Below, piece by piece: positions 1 through 7,398 of a DNA stretch of 64,000 nucleotides. Position 1 is the first letter of the stretch. Each line of letters opens with the position of its first letter. The stretch is from an uncultured Marinicella sp. GTDB taxonomy: Bacteria > Pseudomonadota > Gammaproteobacteria > Xanthomonadales > Marinicellaceae. Below the pieces are notes generated by a model. The model had not been told where the DNA came from. It saw nothing but the letters and a program-made list of their open reading frames with translations, and did not search any database. The position numbers and the translations under genes were made by a program. The DNA is taken from contig CANNBS010000001.1 in the NCBI GenBank assembly GCA_947502925.1, positions 496,001-560,000 of the forward strand, given 5' to 3'.

Positions 1-1723
1 TGTTATTGTCGCGGGCGTAGTTCACAGTGGCGGTAGCCAGCGGGTGTTCACTGCTGCGATTAAGTGAGGCCACTAAAGCGGTGACTTTATCGGCTTTCAG
101 TGTATCGCTGGTGGTTTCGATGGTTTCGACGGTGGGTTTACCTTCGGTTAAGGTGCCGGTTTTATCGACAATCAGGGTATCGACGTGGCTCATTTTTTCC
201 AGGACCTGAGCGTTTTTAATCAATACGCCGTTCTGGGCGCCTTTACCTACGCCGACCATAATCGACATCGGTGTGGCCAGACCTAAAGCACAGGGACAGG
301 CTATAATCAGCACCGCAATGGCATTCACCAGGGCATAGACATAGGCTGGTTCGGGGCCGAATATGGCCCAGATGATAAAGGTGATAACAGAAATCAGCAC
401 CACCGCCGGGACAAAATAACCGGCGATTTTATCGGCCAGTTTTTGCATCGGTGCCTGCGAGCGGCTGGCGTCGTTGACCATGGTGACGATTTGCGCCAGC
501 AAGGTATCGGCACCGACTTTTTCAGCGGTCATGGTGAAGGACTGGTTACCGTTAATGGTACCGGAGGTGACTTTATCACCTGTTGATTTATCCACCGGAA
601 TCGGTTCACCGGTGATAGCCGATTCATCAATGGATGACTCGCCTTGTTTAATGACGCCGTCCACCGGAATTTTACCGCCGGGTTTAATGCGCAGGACATT
701 GCCCTGTCTGACGTCGTTAATGCTGATTTTGTGTTCATCGCCGTTTTCATCCACCAGTGTGGCTTTATTAGGCGCCAGTTTGAGCAGTTCTTTAACGGCG
801 TCACTGGTTTTACTGTGGGCGCGGGCTTCGAGGACCTGACCCAACAACACCAGGGTGAGAATCACGGTGGCGGCTTCAAAATAGACATGCACGGCACCGC
901 TGTCGGTTTTAAACTCAGGCGGTAAGGTGTCCGGGAATAACAAGGCAAAGACACTGAATAACCATGCCACCCCGGCACCGATACCGATCAGGGTGAACAT
1001 ATTCAGGTTCCAGGTTTTGATACTTTTATAAGCCCGTTCAAAAAACATCCAGGTGGTCCAGAATACAACCGGTATCGAGAATACCAGTTGAATCCAGTTT
1101 CGGGTGGTTTCGCTGAGGGCTTTGCTGATGGGATTACCGGGAATCATATCGCCCATTTCGAGGATAAAAATCGGCAAGGTAAAGAGTATCGACCACCAGA
1201 GTTTAGTGAGTAAGCGTTTGTAGGTTTTTTCCTCGCTGCTTAAATCCGGTTCTTTGGGCACCAGATCCATACCACAAATGGGACAATCACCGGGCTCGTC
1301 GCGAATGATTTCCGGGTGCATCGGGCAGGTGTATTGATCACCACCACCAAACTGAACCTGCTGTTGTTCCACCAGATCCATACCACAAACCGGACAATCA
1401 CCGGGTTCATCGTAGGTTTTATCGCCTTCACAATGCATCGGGCAATAAAATACGCCATTCCCGTTCCCAGAATTATCATCAGGTTCTTTCTTTTCCGGCT
1501 CAGGCGGGGTTTCACCGGGTCGGTAGATGTCGTAGGTGCTGTCGCTGAGGGCGGCTTGTAAGGCCTCGAAATCAGGCTCACCTTGCCAGGTGATGTCGGC
1601 GGTTTTTTTGTCTAAATCGACCGTGACATCGGAGACGCCTTTAACATCTGATAAGGCTTCGGTGACATGTTTGCGACAGCCGCCACAGCTCATGCCGGTG
1701 ACGGGATAGGTTTGTGTGTTCAT
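1..1723 (-). CDS. copA: Copper-type P1B heavy-metal ATPase, C-terminus cut by window edge
   Basis: ATP-driven export of copper or another soft metal across the inner membrane. About 574 residues are visible from the ATG at 1723; the gene runs off the left edge. In order: an N-terminal HMA domain with GMSCGGC (residues 10-16), two copies of the short heavy-metal-binding module (CPMH...CGMDL, about residues 93-117 and 132-155), membrane helices, the actuator loop with TGEP, the transmembrane CPC motif (476-478) and the phosphorylation site DKTGT with Asp520. The duplicated binding module is unusual. A DUF302 protein and an FMN reductase lie upstream on the same strand, suggesting a metal/redox stress locus. 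Copper is inferred from CPC and ALGLATP; other soft metals cannot be excluded. Confidence 0.93.
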   Translation of the reverse strand, partial: MNTQTYPVTGMSCGGCRKHVTEALSDVKGVSDVTVDLDKKTADITWQGEPDFEALQAALSDSTYDIYRPGETPPEPEKKEPDDNSGNGNGVFYCPMHCEGDKTYDEPGDCPVCGMDLVEQQQVQFGGGDQYTCPMHPEIIRDEPGDCPICGMDLVPKEPDLSSEEKTYKRLLTKLWWSILFTLPIFILEMGDMIPGNPISKALSETTRNWIQLVFSIPVVFWTTWMFFERAYKSIKTWNLNMFTLIGIGAGVAWLFSVFALLFPDTLPPEFKTDSGAVHVYFEAATVILTLVLLGQVLEARAHSKTSDAVKELLKLAPNKATLVDENGDEHKISINDVRQGNVLRIKPGGKIPVDGVIKQGESSIDESAITGEPIPVDKSTGDKVTSGTINGNQSFTMTAEKVGADTLLAQIVTMVNDASRSQAPMQKLADKIAGYFVPAVVLISVITFIIWAIFGPEPAYVYALVNAIAVLIIACPCALGLATPMSIMVGVGKGAQNGVLIKNAQVLEKMSHVDTLIVDKTGTLTEGKPTVETIETTSDTLKADKVTALVASLNRSSEHPLATATVNYARDNN

Positions 1724-1756
1724 GGTGATGACCTGCTTAATAAGCTGTTTTGTATT

Positions 1757-1777
1757 GGTGGGCAGAGCCCACCCTAC
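1757..1777. repeat. Palindromic REP-like element
   Basis: GGTGGGCAGAGCCCACC is an almost perfect palindrome (GGTGGGC / GCCCACC) followed by CTAC. From memory, similar GTAGGGTGGGC...GCCCACC elements are dispersed in intergenic regions of many proteobacteria. It sits upstream of the P-type ATPase gene, next to a second family of hairpin repeats. Confidence 0.55.
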
Positions 1778-1800
1778 CTACGTTATATTGTATATCAAAA

Positions 1801-1961
1801 GACACTGGGCACCGACCTTCGTCGGTGCGGCTTTATGAGCTGGGTGGCGAGTACTCCAAGTCAAATGACGCTGGGCACTGGCCTTAGTCGGTGCGTCTTA
1901 TATTGGATGGTGGCGTACATTCAAAACCTAAGGACGCTGAGTACCGGCCTGCGCCGGTACC
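1801..1961. repeat. Three tandem ~65-bp units, each with a short hairpin
   Basis: Units begin at about 1801, 1867 and 1932. Each opens with GACRCTGRG and carries a stem-loop: GCACCGAC-CTTC-GTCGGTGC in unit 1, GCACTGGC-CTTA-GTCGGTGC (imperfect) in unit 2, GTACCGGC-CTGC-GCCGGTAC in unit 3. The stretches between hairpins are also alike (TGGGTGGCG and TGGTGGCG). Unit 3 runs to the 3' end of the DUF302 gene. This looks like a REP/BIME-type cluster; compensatory stem changes in unit 3 suggest that structure is conserved. No transposase is nearby. Confidence 0.75.
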
Positions 1962-1963
1962 GC

Positions 1964-2350
1964 CTAAACGGCGGCTTGGTCGATCATGGTTTTGGTGGCT
2001 TGTTCGACTTCTTTGGCCACGGCCGTTAATCGCGAATCAGAGGATAAATCGGCCAGCATTTTTTCCGGTTTAATCATACCGATTTTGGTTTCACCGTCTT
2101 CGGTCCACACCGAAATACGACAGGGTAAAGCCATGTTAAGCTGCATATCGATGGACAGGACTTTCTGGGCTTGCGCCGGACTACAGACTTCCAGGACATG
2201 ACAGTCTTCTTTAAAGTCGATGCCTTTGGAGCGCAGGGTGTTACCCAGATCATGGACATGCAAAACACCGAATTTGTGTTTAATGACCGCTTCTTCTAAG
2301 TCTTTTGAGGCTTGTTTAAAATCTTTTTGGGTGGTTTTTTGGTAGTACAT
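1964..2350 (-). CDS. DUF302 family protein
   Basis: A 128-residue soluble protein without a signal peptide. It has the DUF302 pattern: an N-terminal stretch in which the ligand-like domain handles an excess helix, HVHDLGNTL, a CxVLEVCSP segment around residues 50-58, and MALPCRISVWTEDG. Biochemical function is unknown; family members often sit beside thiol, sulfur or heavy-metal genes. Here it lies between the P-type ATPase and the FMN reductase on the same strand, 12 nt downstream of the reductase, so cotranscription with it is likely. The REP-like cluster abuts its stop codon and may end the transcript. The three cysteines could bind metal or be redox-active; that is inference. Confidence 0.85.
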   Translation of the reverse strand: MYYQKTTQKDFKQASKDLEEAVIKHKFGVLHVHDLGNTLRSKGIDFKEDCHVLEVCSPAQAQKVLSIDMQLNMALPCRISVWTEDGETKIGMIKPEKMLADLSSDSRLTAVAKEVEQATKTMIDQAAV

Positions 2351-2362
2351 GCTTGTCTCCTG

Positions 2363-2914
2363 TTATGCGCTTAACTTATTGAACCAATCTCGGTAACTGT
2401 TGATAAACTTCTGCACGAATTTCTCAGTATCCGGCACCAAACGATCGTTGTCATCCAGTAGATTCTGAATCTGACCGATGTAGGCTTCCGGTTGGGGCAT
2501 CATGGGGACGTCTAAAAACACCACGGCCTGACGGATATTATGGTTTGAACCAAAACCGCCTATGGCACTCTGGCTGACTGTTATCACGGCTCCTGGCAGG
2601 CCTTGCCAGACACTCTGACCATAGGGTCTGGAACCGACATCAATGGCGTTTTTTAAGGCACCGGGTATGGAGCGGTTATATTCTGGACTGACAAAAATCA
2701 CGCCGTCGGATTCTTTCATGACATGTCTAAAGTCGGTCCACGCCCGGGGCGTTTCGGCTTCTAAATCTTCGTTATACAGTGGCAAATCACCGATTTCGAC
2801 AATATTTAAATCCAATTCGTCGGGCGCCAGTCGCATCAGCTCATGCGCCACTTTACGGTTATATGAATCCTGTCGCAATGAACCGACAATTAAGGCAATG
2901 TTCTTTTTAGCCAT
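2363..2914 (-). CDS. NAD(P)H-dependent FMN reductase (ChrR/YieF-like)
   Basis: A 183-residue flavodoxin-fold quinone/chromate-type reductase. The FMN phosphate loop GSLRQDSYNRK is at residues 11-21, and the isoalloxazine-contacting signature PEYNRSIPGALKNAID is near residues 77-92. Its length matches the family. A strong ribosome site (GGAGG) precedes the ATG. The likely role is two-electron reduction of quinones or oxidised metals with NAD(P)H, limiting redox cycling; this fits its place ahead of the DUF302 and metal-ATPase genes. It diverges from the kinase gene at 3016 across a 101-bp intergenic region containing an inverted repeat. Confidence 0.9.
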   Translation of the reverse strand: MAKKNIALIVGSLRQDSYNRKVAHELMRLAPDELDLNIVEIGDLPLYNEDLEAETPRAWTDFRHVMKESDGVIFVSPEYNRSIPGALKNAIDVGSRPYGQSVWQGLPGAVITVSQSAIGGFGSNHNIRQAVVFLDVPMMPQPEAYIGQIQNLLDDNDRLVPDTEKFVQKFINSYRDWFNKLSA

Positions 2915-2967
2915 GGTAAATCCTCCGGTAAATTTTTATTAAACGTCTCATATGCGCTAAACTATGT

Positions 2968-2988
2968 TACCCCTTAAGAGTTGGGGTA
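2968..2988. promoter_or_regulatory. Inverted repeat TACCCC-N9-GGGGTA in divergent intergenic region
   Basis: A perfect 6-bp dyad with a 9-bp spacer lies between the FMN-reductase and kinase genes. A TATTAT hexamer at 2987-2992 overlaps its right arm and could be the -10 of the rightward gene. The geometry suits a dimeric regulator, but no regulator gene is adjacent. Confidence 0.35.
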
Positions 2989-3015
2989 TTATCGACTTAT
3001 TTCAAGTAACGCTAA

Positions 3016-5589
3016 ATGACATCCATGAAAGCCAGCCAACAACAAATTGAACAGGAACAAGCACAACGATTTGTCGATCGCTTCTTTCATTTGCATCAAG
3101 AAGATATTATCACCCGGGCACGACAAAGCAATGTCTCGGAGTCCGTCATCGAGCACATCGTAACTTTACTCGACAGCCGCAGTCGGCAGCGCACCCAGGC
3201 CAACATCAATCAACAATCGGTGCTCAAAAATGAGGTGTTTGAATCCTTTACCATTGAAAGCTATCAAATCACTGAATTAATCGCTGAAGGCGGTATGTCC
3301 GCAGTTTATCGGGCGCACAAGCTGGACAGCCAGGCTCAGAAAGATGTGGCGATTAAACTGATTCCGCCCCATCTGGTTACCGCTAAGCTCAGGCGGTTGT
3401 TTGTGGATGAGCTGGAAACCCTGTCTTATCTGCATCATCCGCATATTGTTGATTTACATCATGGCGGGGTCAGTGACCAGGGCATTCCCTATTTTGTGAT
3501 GGAACTGGTGCATGAGGCCCGACCCATTACTGACTATGTTGAAGACAATGGCCTGACCCGACAAGCCACCATTGATTTATTTATCACGCTGGCAAAAACC
3601 CTGGACTATGCCCATAAAAACCACATTATTCACCGTGATTTAAAACCCAACAACATTCTGGTGGATGGCTTTGGTCACCTCAAAGTGGTGGATTTCGGTA
3701 TCGCCGCCATCGCCCGACAAACCGCCGATACGCAGGCCTATACCCAAGCCTATTCACCGCCTGAACAAATTCAGGACAGTGAAACACCGGTGTCCTTTGC
3801 CACCGATATTTACGGTTACTGTTCAGTGCTGCTGGAATGTTTATGTCCCGATAATAAGGACTTTAAACCGGGCTGGCAAAAACGCTGCTTAAGGCAGGCC
3901 GATCTGGATGGTGACTTAAAGAAAATTATCAATAAAGGGCTGCAATTTCTGCCACAGGATCGTTATCGTGAGTTTGATCAGCTGGTCACGGATCTGGCGC
4001 TGTGGCAACAACAGCTTCCTCTGGCTTCGTTCGACAGTTCGCTGTGGGATAACACCAAAAAGTTTTTCAGGCGGCAGCCTTTTGCCGGCACTTTAATGGT
4101 TGTGACGTTTGTAATATTAAGCACCGGTCTGGCTTTCAGTTATTGGCAGTTGGATCGCCTTAAGGCACAAACCGCCAAAACCGAACAGGTGCGGAATTTA
4201 TTTTTTAATGCCATCGAACAGACCGATCCGGACATTCGACAGGGCCGTTCCATTACAGTTAAAGAAATGCTACAGCAGGCTTTGCGCAATGCCCGTGAAA
4301 ATCCAATCAAGGATCCTGTTTTGGCATTCGAATTTAATCATCTGTTAGGCGCTGCCCTGTTAAAAGCCGGTGATTACAGTAACGCCATTAAGCAGTTAAC
4401 CCAGGCTCAGCAAATCAACACCGATGATCTCACCAATAACCTGGCACTGGCTGAAGCCCACATAAAACAACATAATTACGCGCAGGCAGAACAACAACTT
4501 GAGGCCATAAATCCCGCTCAGTTGAGTGGTCATCCAATCGCTTTATTCAGCTACCACGAATTAACCGGTAATCTGGCAGATTATCATGGTGATTTTTCGC
4601 AAGCACAAAAACAATACCAAATCGCCCGGCAACAAGCCGAGCAACTCAAACAACCTTTGTTAATGGCACGAATTATTAAGGAACAGGCTAATTCACTTAA
4701 TTTACAAGACCGCAACCAAGAAGCGTTATCACAACTAACCGAAGCGATTAACGATGCACGGGATTTGTGGGGTGATAATCATTCAGCCACGTTAGGATTA
4801 CGCATGGCGCGGGTCGAAACCTTACAGAGCTTATCGGCTGAAGACATTGCCGAAAGTATAGCCGAATTAGATGACCTTATACCCCGGTTAAAACAGTTTT
4901 ATGATTCTAATCATCCCCTGGTGGCTAAAATGAAGTTATTTCAATCCAGTGCCAACCAGGCATTAGGGCATTTAGCCGAAGCCGAACAACAAGGCCGTCA
5001 AGCGCTGGAAATAGCCCAGAGCTCTTTGGGTGAAGAACATGCCTTAACCGGCCGGGTTTATATGGCTATGGCGCGTATTTTACTGGCACAGGGCAAGCCG
5101 GATCAGGCATTAGATTACAGCCGTTCAGGCGTGGACAGTTATCGTCGATTTTACGGTGAAAATCACAGCGAAACCTTACAACAAAAAACCTCACTGGCCG
5201 CGATTTTATTACAGCAAAAGCATTTTGAAGAAGCCCGGCAAATGGCAACGGAGATTTACCAACAACAAGTCAAAACCCTGGGCGATCAGCATCGCGCCAG
5301 TCAATATGCACAAATGGTTTTGGCACGGGCTTATGTTGGCTTACAGGATTTTCAGAAAGCCGAAAAGCAAGCCCAAAACTGTTATCAAAATGCCCGCAAA
5401 ATTAACGAAACCAATATGCTGGTGGTGGGCTGTGGTCTGGTGCTGGAACAGAGTTTATTTGAACAGCAACAATGGTTACAGGCCAAGCAACTGGCCACCA
5501 AACTTCTCAAAAACCCCATCGTCACCAATCATCCGGTATATGCCAGGCAACTTGAGCAACACCTAAAAACCATAAACGAATCTGAATAG
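3016..5589 (+). CDS. Membrane Ser/Thr protein kinase with C-terminal TPR repeats
   Basis: 857 residues. A helical N-terminus (1-75) precedes a complete Hanks-type kinase domain: glycine loop EGGMSAVY at 91-98, ATP lysine in VAIK (Lys114), HRDLKPNN with Asp208, DFG at 226-228, and SPPE in place of APE near 247. One transmembrane helix follows at about 357-378. Beyond it are many tetratricopeptide repeats (about 400-850) with typical alanine-rich A/B helices such as GDYSNAIKQLTQAQ. The kinase is thus cytoplasmic and the TPRs predicted periplasmic. Related genes in marine gammaproteobacteria often neighbour an ECF sigma factor; none is present here. The ATG at 3016 has no strong ribosome site, and Met4 is an alternative start. 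Confidence 0.93.
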   Translation: MTSMKASQQQIEQEQAQRFVDRFFHLHQEDIITRARQSNVSESVIEHIVTLLDSRSRQRTQANINQQSVLKNEVFESFTIESYQITELIAEGGMSAVYRAHKLDSQAQKDVAIKLIPPHLVTAKLRRLFVDELETLSYLHHPHIVDLHHGGVSDQGIPYFVMELVHEARPITDYVEDNGLTRQATIDLFITLAKTLDYAHKNHIIHRDLKPNNILVDGFGHLKVVDFGIAAIARQTADTQAYTQAYSPPEQIQDSETPVSFATDIYGYCSVLLECLCPDNKDFKPGWQKRCLRQADLDGDLKKIINKGLQFLPQDRYREFDQLVTDLALWQQQLPLASFDSSLWDNTKKFFRRQPFAGTLMVVTFVILSTGLAFSYWQLDRLKAQTAKTEQVRNLFFNAIEQTDPDIRQGRSITVKEMLQQALRNARENPIKDPVLAFEFNHLLGAALLKAGDYSNAIKQLTQAQQINTDDLTNNLALAEAHIKQHNYAQAEQQLEAINPAQLSGHPIALFSYHELTGNLADYHGDFSQAQKQYQIARQQAEQLKQPLLMARIIKEQANSLNLQDRNQEALSQLTEAINDARDLWGDNHSATLGLRMARVETLQSLSAEDIAESIAELDDLIPRLKQFYDSNHPLVAKMKLFQSSANQALGHLAEAEQQGRQALEIAQSSLGEEHALTGRVYMAMARILLAQGKPDQALDYSRSGVDSYRRFYGENHSETLQQKTSLAAILLQQKHFEEARQMATEIYQQQVKTLGDQHRASQYAQMVLARAYVGLQDFQKAEKQAQNCYQNARKINETNMLVVGCGLVLEQSLFEQQQWLQAKQLATKLLKNPIVTNHPVYARQLEQHLKTINESE

Positions 5590-6090
5590 TCAGTGATTTG
5601 ACTGATTGTTTAAGGGTTGTTCATGATTTAACAGCCATTCTTTCACACCCAAACCACCCCCATAGCCCACCAATTGTCCGGAAGCACCAATGACACGGTG
5701 ACAAGGTACAATAATGACAATCGGGTTTTTGTTATTGGCCATACCAACCGCACGAGCGGCTTTGGGTCGGTTTATCTGTTGTGCGATTTGGCCATAGCTT
5801 TCAGTCCGGCCGTAGGGTATGGTGGTTAAGGTCTGCCAGACCAGTTTCTGAAAGTCGGTACCCAAAAACTGTAAAGGCACATCGAATTGTTGTCGCTGAC
5901 CGTCAAAGTATTCATCTAACTGCTGTTTGGCTTGTCTTAAAATCGGGTGGTCTTTTTGGGCTGTCGCGGATAATGCGTGGTTCTCTTTAAAAGCAACCGA
6001 CACAAGACCTTTATCACTGGCGTATAAATACAACGGACCCACAGGTGATGGCATGTCACAGTAAGCCAGCTTACGCCCTGTGTGGTCCAT
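5590..6090 (-). CDS. ogt: Methylated-DNA-protein cysteine S-methyltransferase
   Basis: Suicide repair protein that transfers the alkyl group from O6-alkylguanine in DNA to its own cysteine. The active site PCHRVIG is present, with the upstream helix-turn-helix segment PYGRTESYGQIA and the arginine-finger region KAARAVGMANN. At about 166 residues it matches Ogt-type enzymes lacking the Ada regulatory domain. The ATG at 6090 is preferred because it overlaps the upstream stop as TAATG; a TTG four codons earlier is possible. The run IVIIVPCH has an Ile where Asn/Leu is commoner, which should not affect chemistry. It ends right beside the convergent kinase gene, with no intergenic space. Confidence 0.95.
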   Translation of the reverse strand: MDHTGRKLAYCDMPSPVGPLYLYASDKGLVSVAFKENHALSATAQKDHPILRQAKQQLDEYFDGQRQQFDVPLQFLGTDFQKLVWQTLTTIPYGRTESYGQIAQQINRPKAARAVGMANNKNPIVIIVPCHRVIGASGQLVGYGGGLGVKEWLLNHEQPLNNQSNH

Positions 6091-6437
6091 TAAAAGCCCC
6101 AACCGGTTGGATCAGGATGTGCCTGGCGCTGATCCACATATTTCAGGCCTTTCACACAGCGCACAATAATCCACAGCATCACCAGGATAATCAGGATAAA
6201 GCCGATAAAAACCATCATCAAAAGTCCACTGATTAATGCCATCACCAGACCTTTCCAGAAGGTGTGAATAATAAACTGATAATGACTTTGTAACCACTCA
6301 GCCGCATCGTCTTTATTCACATAGGCCATCACCACGCCGATAATGGCGGTGATACCGGCGATAAAACTGACCAGATAAAGAATGTAAATCAGGCGAACGG
6401 TGCTGACATCGCCTTGCGGGGTTGTTTCTGTGTTCAT
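6090..6437 (-). CDS. Small multi-pass membrane protein (DUF4870-like)
   Basis: About 115 residues with three hydrophobic segments: around 13-36 (LIYILYLVSFIAGITAIIGV), 50-66 and 68-92. The polar central motif YVNKDDA...WLQSHYQFIIHTFW resembles DUF4870/YccF-like proteins, in which H-x(2)-F-x(3)-TFW lies before the last helices. Function is unknown. The start at 6437 (MNTETT) is chosen over an upstream extension because its hydrophilic N-terminus directly precedes helix 1. Its stop overlaps the ogt ATG by one base, so the two are likely cotranscribed. Confidence 0.8.
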   Translation of the reverse strand: MNTETTPQGDVSTVRLIYILYLVSFIAGITAIIGVVMAYVNKDDAAEWLQSHYQFIIHTFWKGLVMALISGLLMMVFIGFILIILVMLWIIVRCVKGLKYVDQRQAHPDPTGWGF

Positions 6438-6501
6438 GGGTTTAATCCGTGGTAAAACAATTATTTTAGCAAATCTGCGCAGGGCTTTAAAATGCCGAAA
6501 G

Positions 6502-7398
6502 TCACAGCATACCGCCCTGTAAGCCACCGGTGTGGATAATCAATGGTCGGTCATCGGCTTGTATTTCGCCCTGTTGAATCATGTGACTAAGGGCATAAAA
6601 TGATTTAATGTTATAGATTTTATCCAGAGGACAATCAACTTGCGCCTTAAATTCACGACCAAAACTAATCATCTCATCGCTTAATTTACCATATCCCGGG
6701 CCACAGTAATCCGGGCTTATCATCCAGTTAACTGACCGAGTGACGCCCGGATTCGATTCCATAAGCCATTGATTTATATCGGACTTTACACGGTGTAAAC
6801 CTTTTAATACAGCCACACCAATAACCTGACAATTCCAGGTATTCAACGCACAACCGGCGACAATTCCCGCCAGGGTGCCGCCGGTGCCCACCGGGCAGAT
6901 AATATGCGTCGGGGTCTGGTTTAACTGAGGTTCTATGGTCTGCAACCAGTCAGCCACTCCGCGCACCGCGTCGGCATTACTGCCGCCTTCTGGAATCAAA
7001 AACGTCGAATCATCCAACATCTGCCGCACAGTTTCACTGCGTTGTTTACGCCGATAATCAGTACGGCTGACGAAGACCAGCTGCATACCGAATTGCTGGC
7101 AGTTTTTTAAAGTGTCTGACCACCGCTCTTCGGCACCTTCTAATTCATCACCGCGAACAATACCGATTGATTTTAGACCGGCTTGTTGTGCCGCATACGC
7201 CGTCGCCAGCAGATGATTTGAATAGGCTCCGCCAAAGGTTATCAGGGTTTGTGCCTGCTGTTGCCTGGCAGCAATCAGGTTATGTTTTAATTTATGTATT
7301 TTATTGCCCTGAATGATCGGGTGATTCAGGTCTTCGCGCTTAACCCATACCTTCACACCCTTGAGATTAATGGTGTCAATCGGGGTTTTGTCAGCCAT
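6502..7398 (-). CDS. PLP-dependent D-cysteine desulfhydrase / ACC deaminase-like enzyme
   Basis: A fold-type II PLP enzyme of about 298 residues. The Schiff-base lysine lies in GNKIHKLKHN, the substrate-binding loop in FGGAYSNHLLATA, and the phosphate-binding glycine loop in PVGTGGTLAGIVAG. The C-terminal IHTGGLQG is typical of this group. It would catalyse alpha,beta-elimination or deamination of a small amino acid; the exact substrate cannot be read from sequence. The ATG at 7398 overlaps the end of the radical SAM gene by 8 nt (ATGGCTGA), so translation is probably coupled. It is shorter than E. coli DcyD (328 residues), mainly at the N-terminus. Confidence 0.9.
   Translation of the reverse strand: MADKTPIDTINLKGVKVWVKREDLNHPIIQGNKIHKLKHNLIAARQQQAQTLITFGGAYSNHLLATAYAAQQAGLKSIGIVRGDELEGAEERWSDTLKNCQQFGMQLVFVSRTDYRRKQRSETVRQMLDDSTFLIPEGGSNADAVRGVADWLQTIEPQLNQTPTHIICPVGTGGTLAGIVAGCALNTWNCQVIGVAVLKGLHRVKSDINQWLMESNPGVTRSVNWMISPDYCGPGYGKLSDEMISFGREFKAQVDCPLDKIYNIKSFYALSHMIQQGEIQADDRPLIIHTGGLQGGML

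Noticed and set aside
1801..1961. Evenly spaced repeats suggestive of a CRISPR array
   Set aside because: Only three units, each internally similar over its full 65 bp, with no unique spacers and no cas genes.
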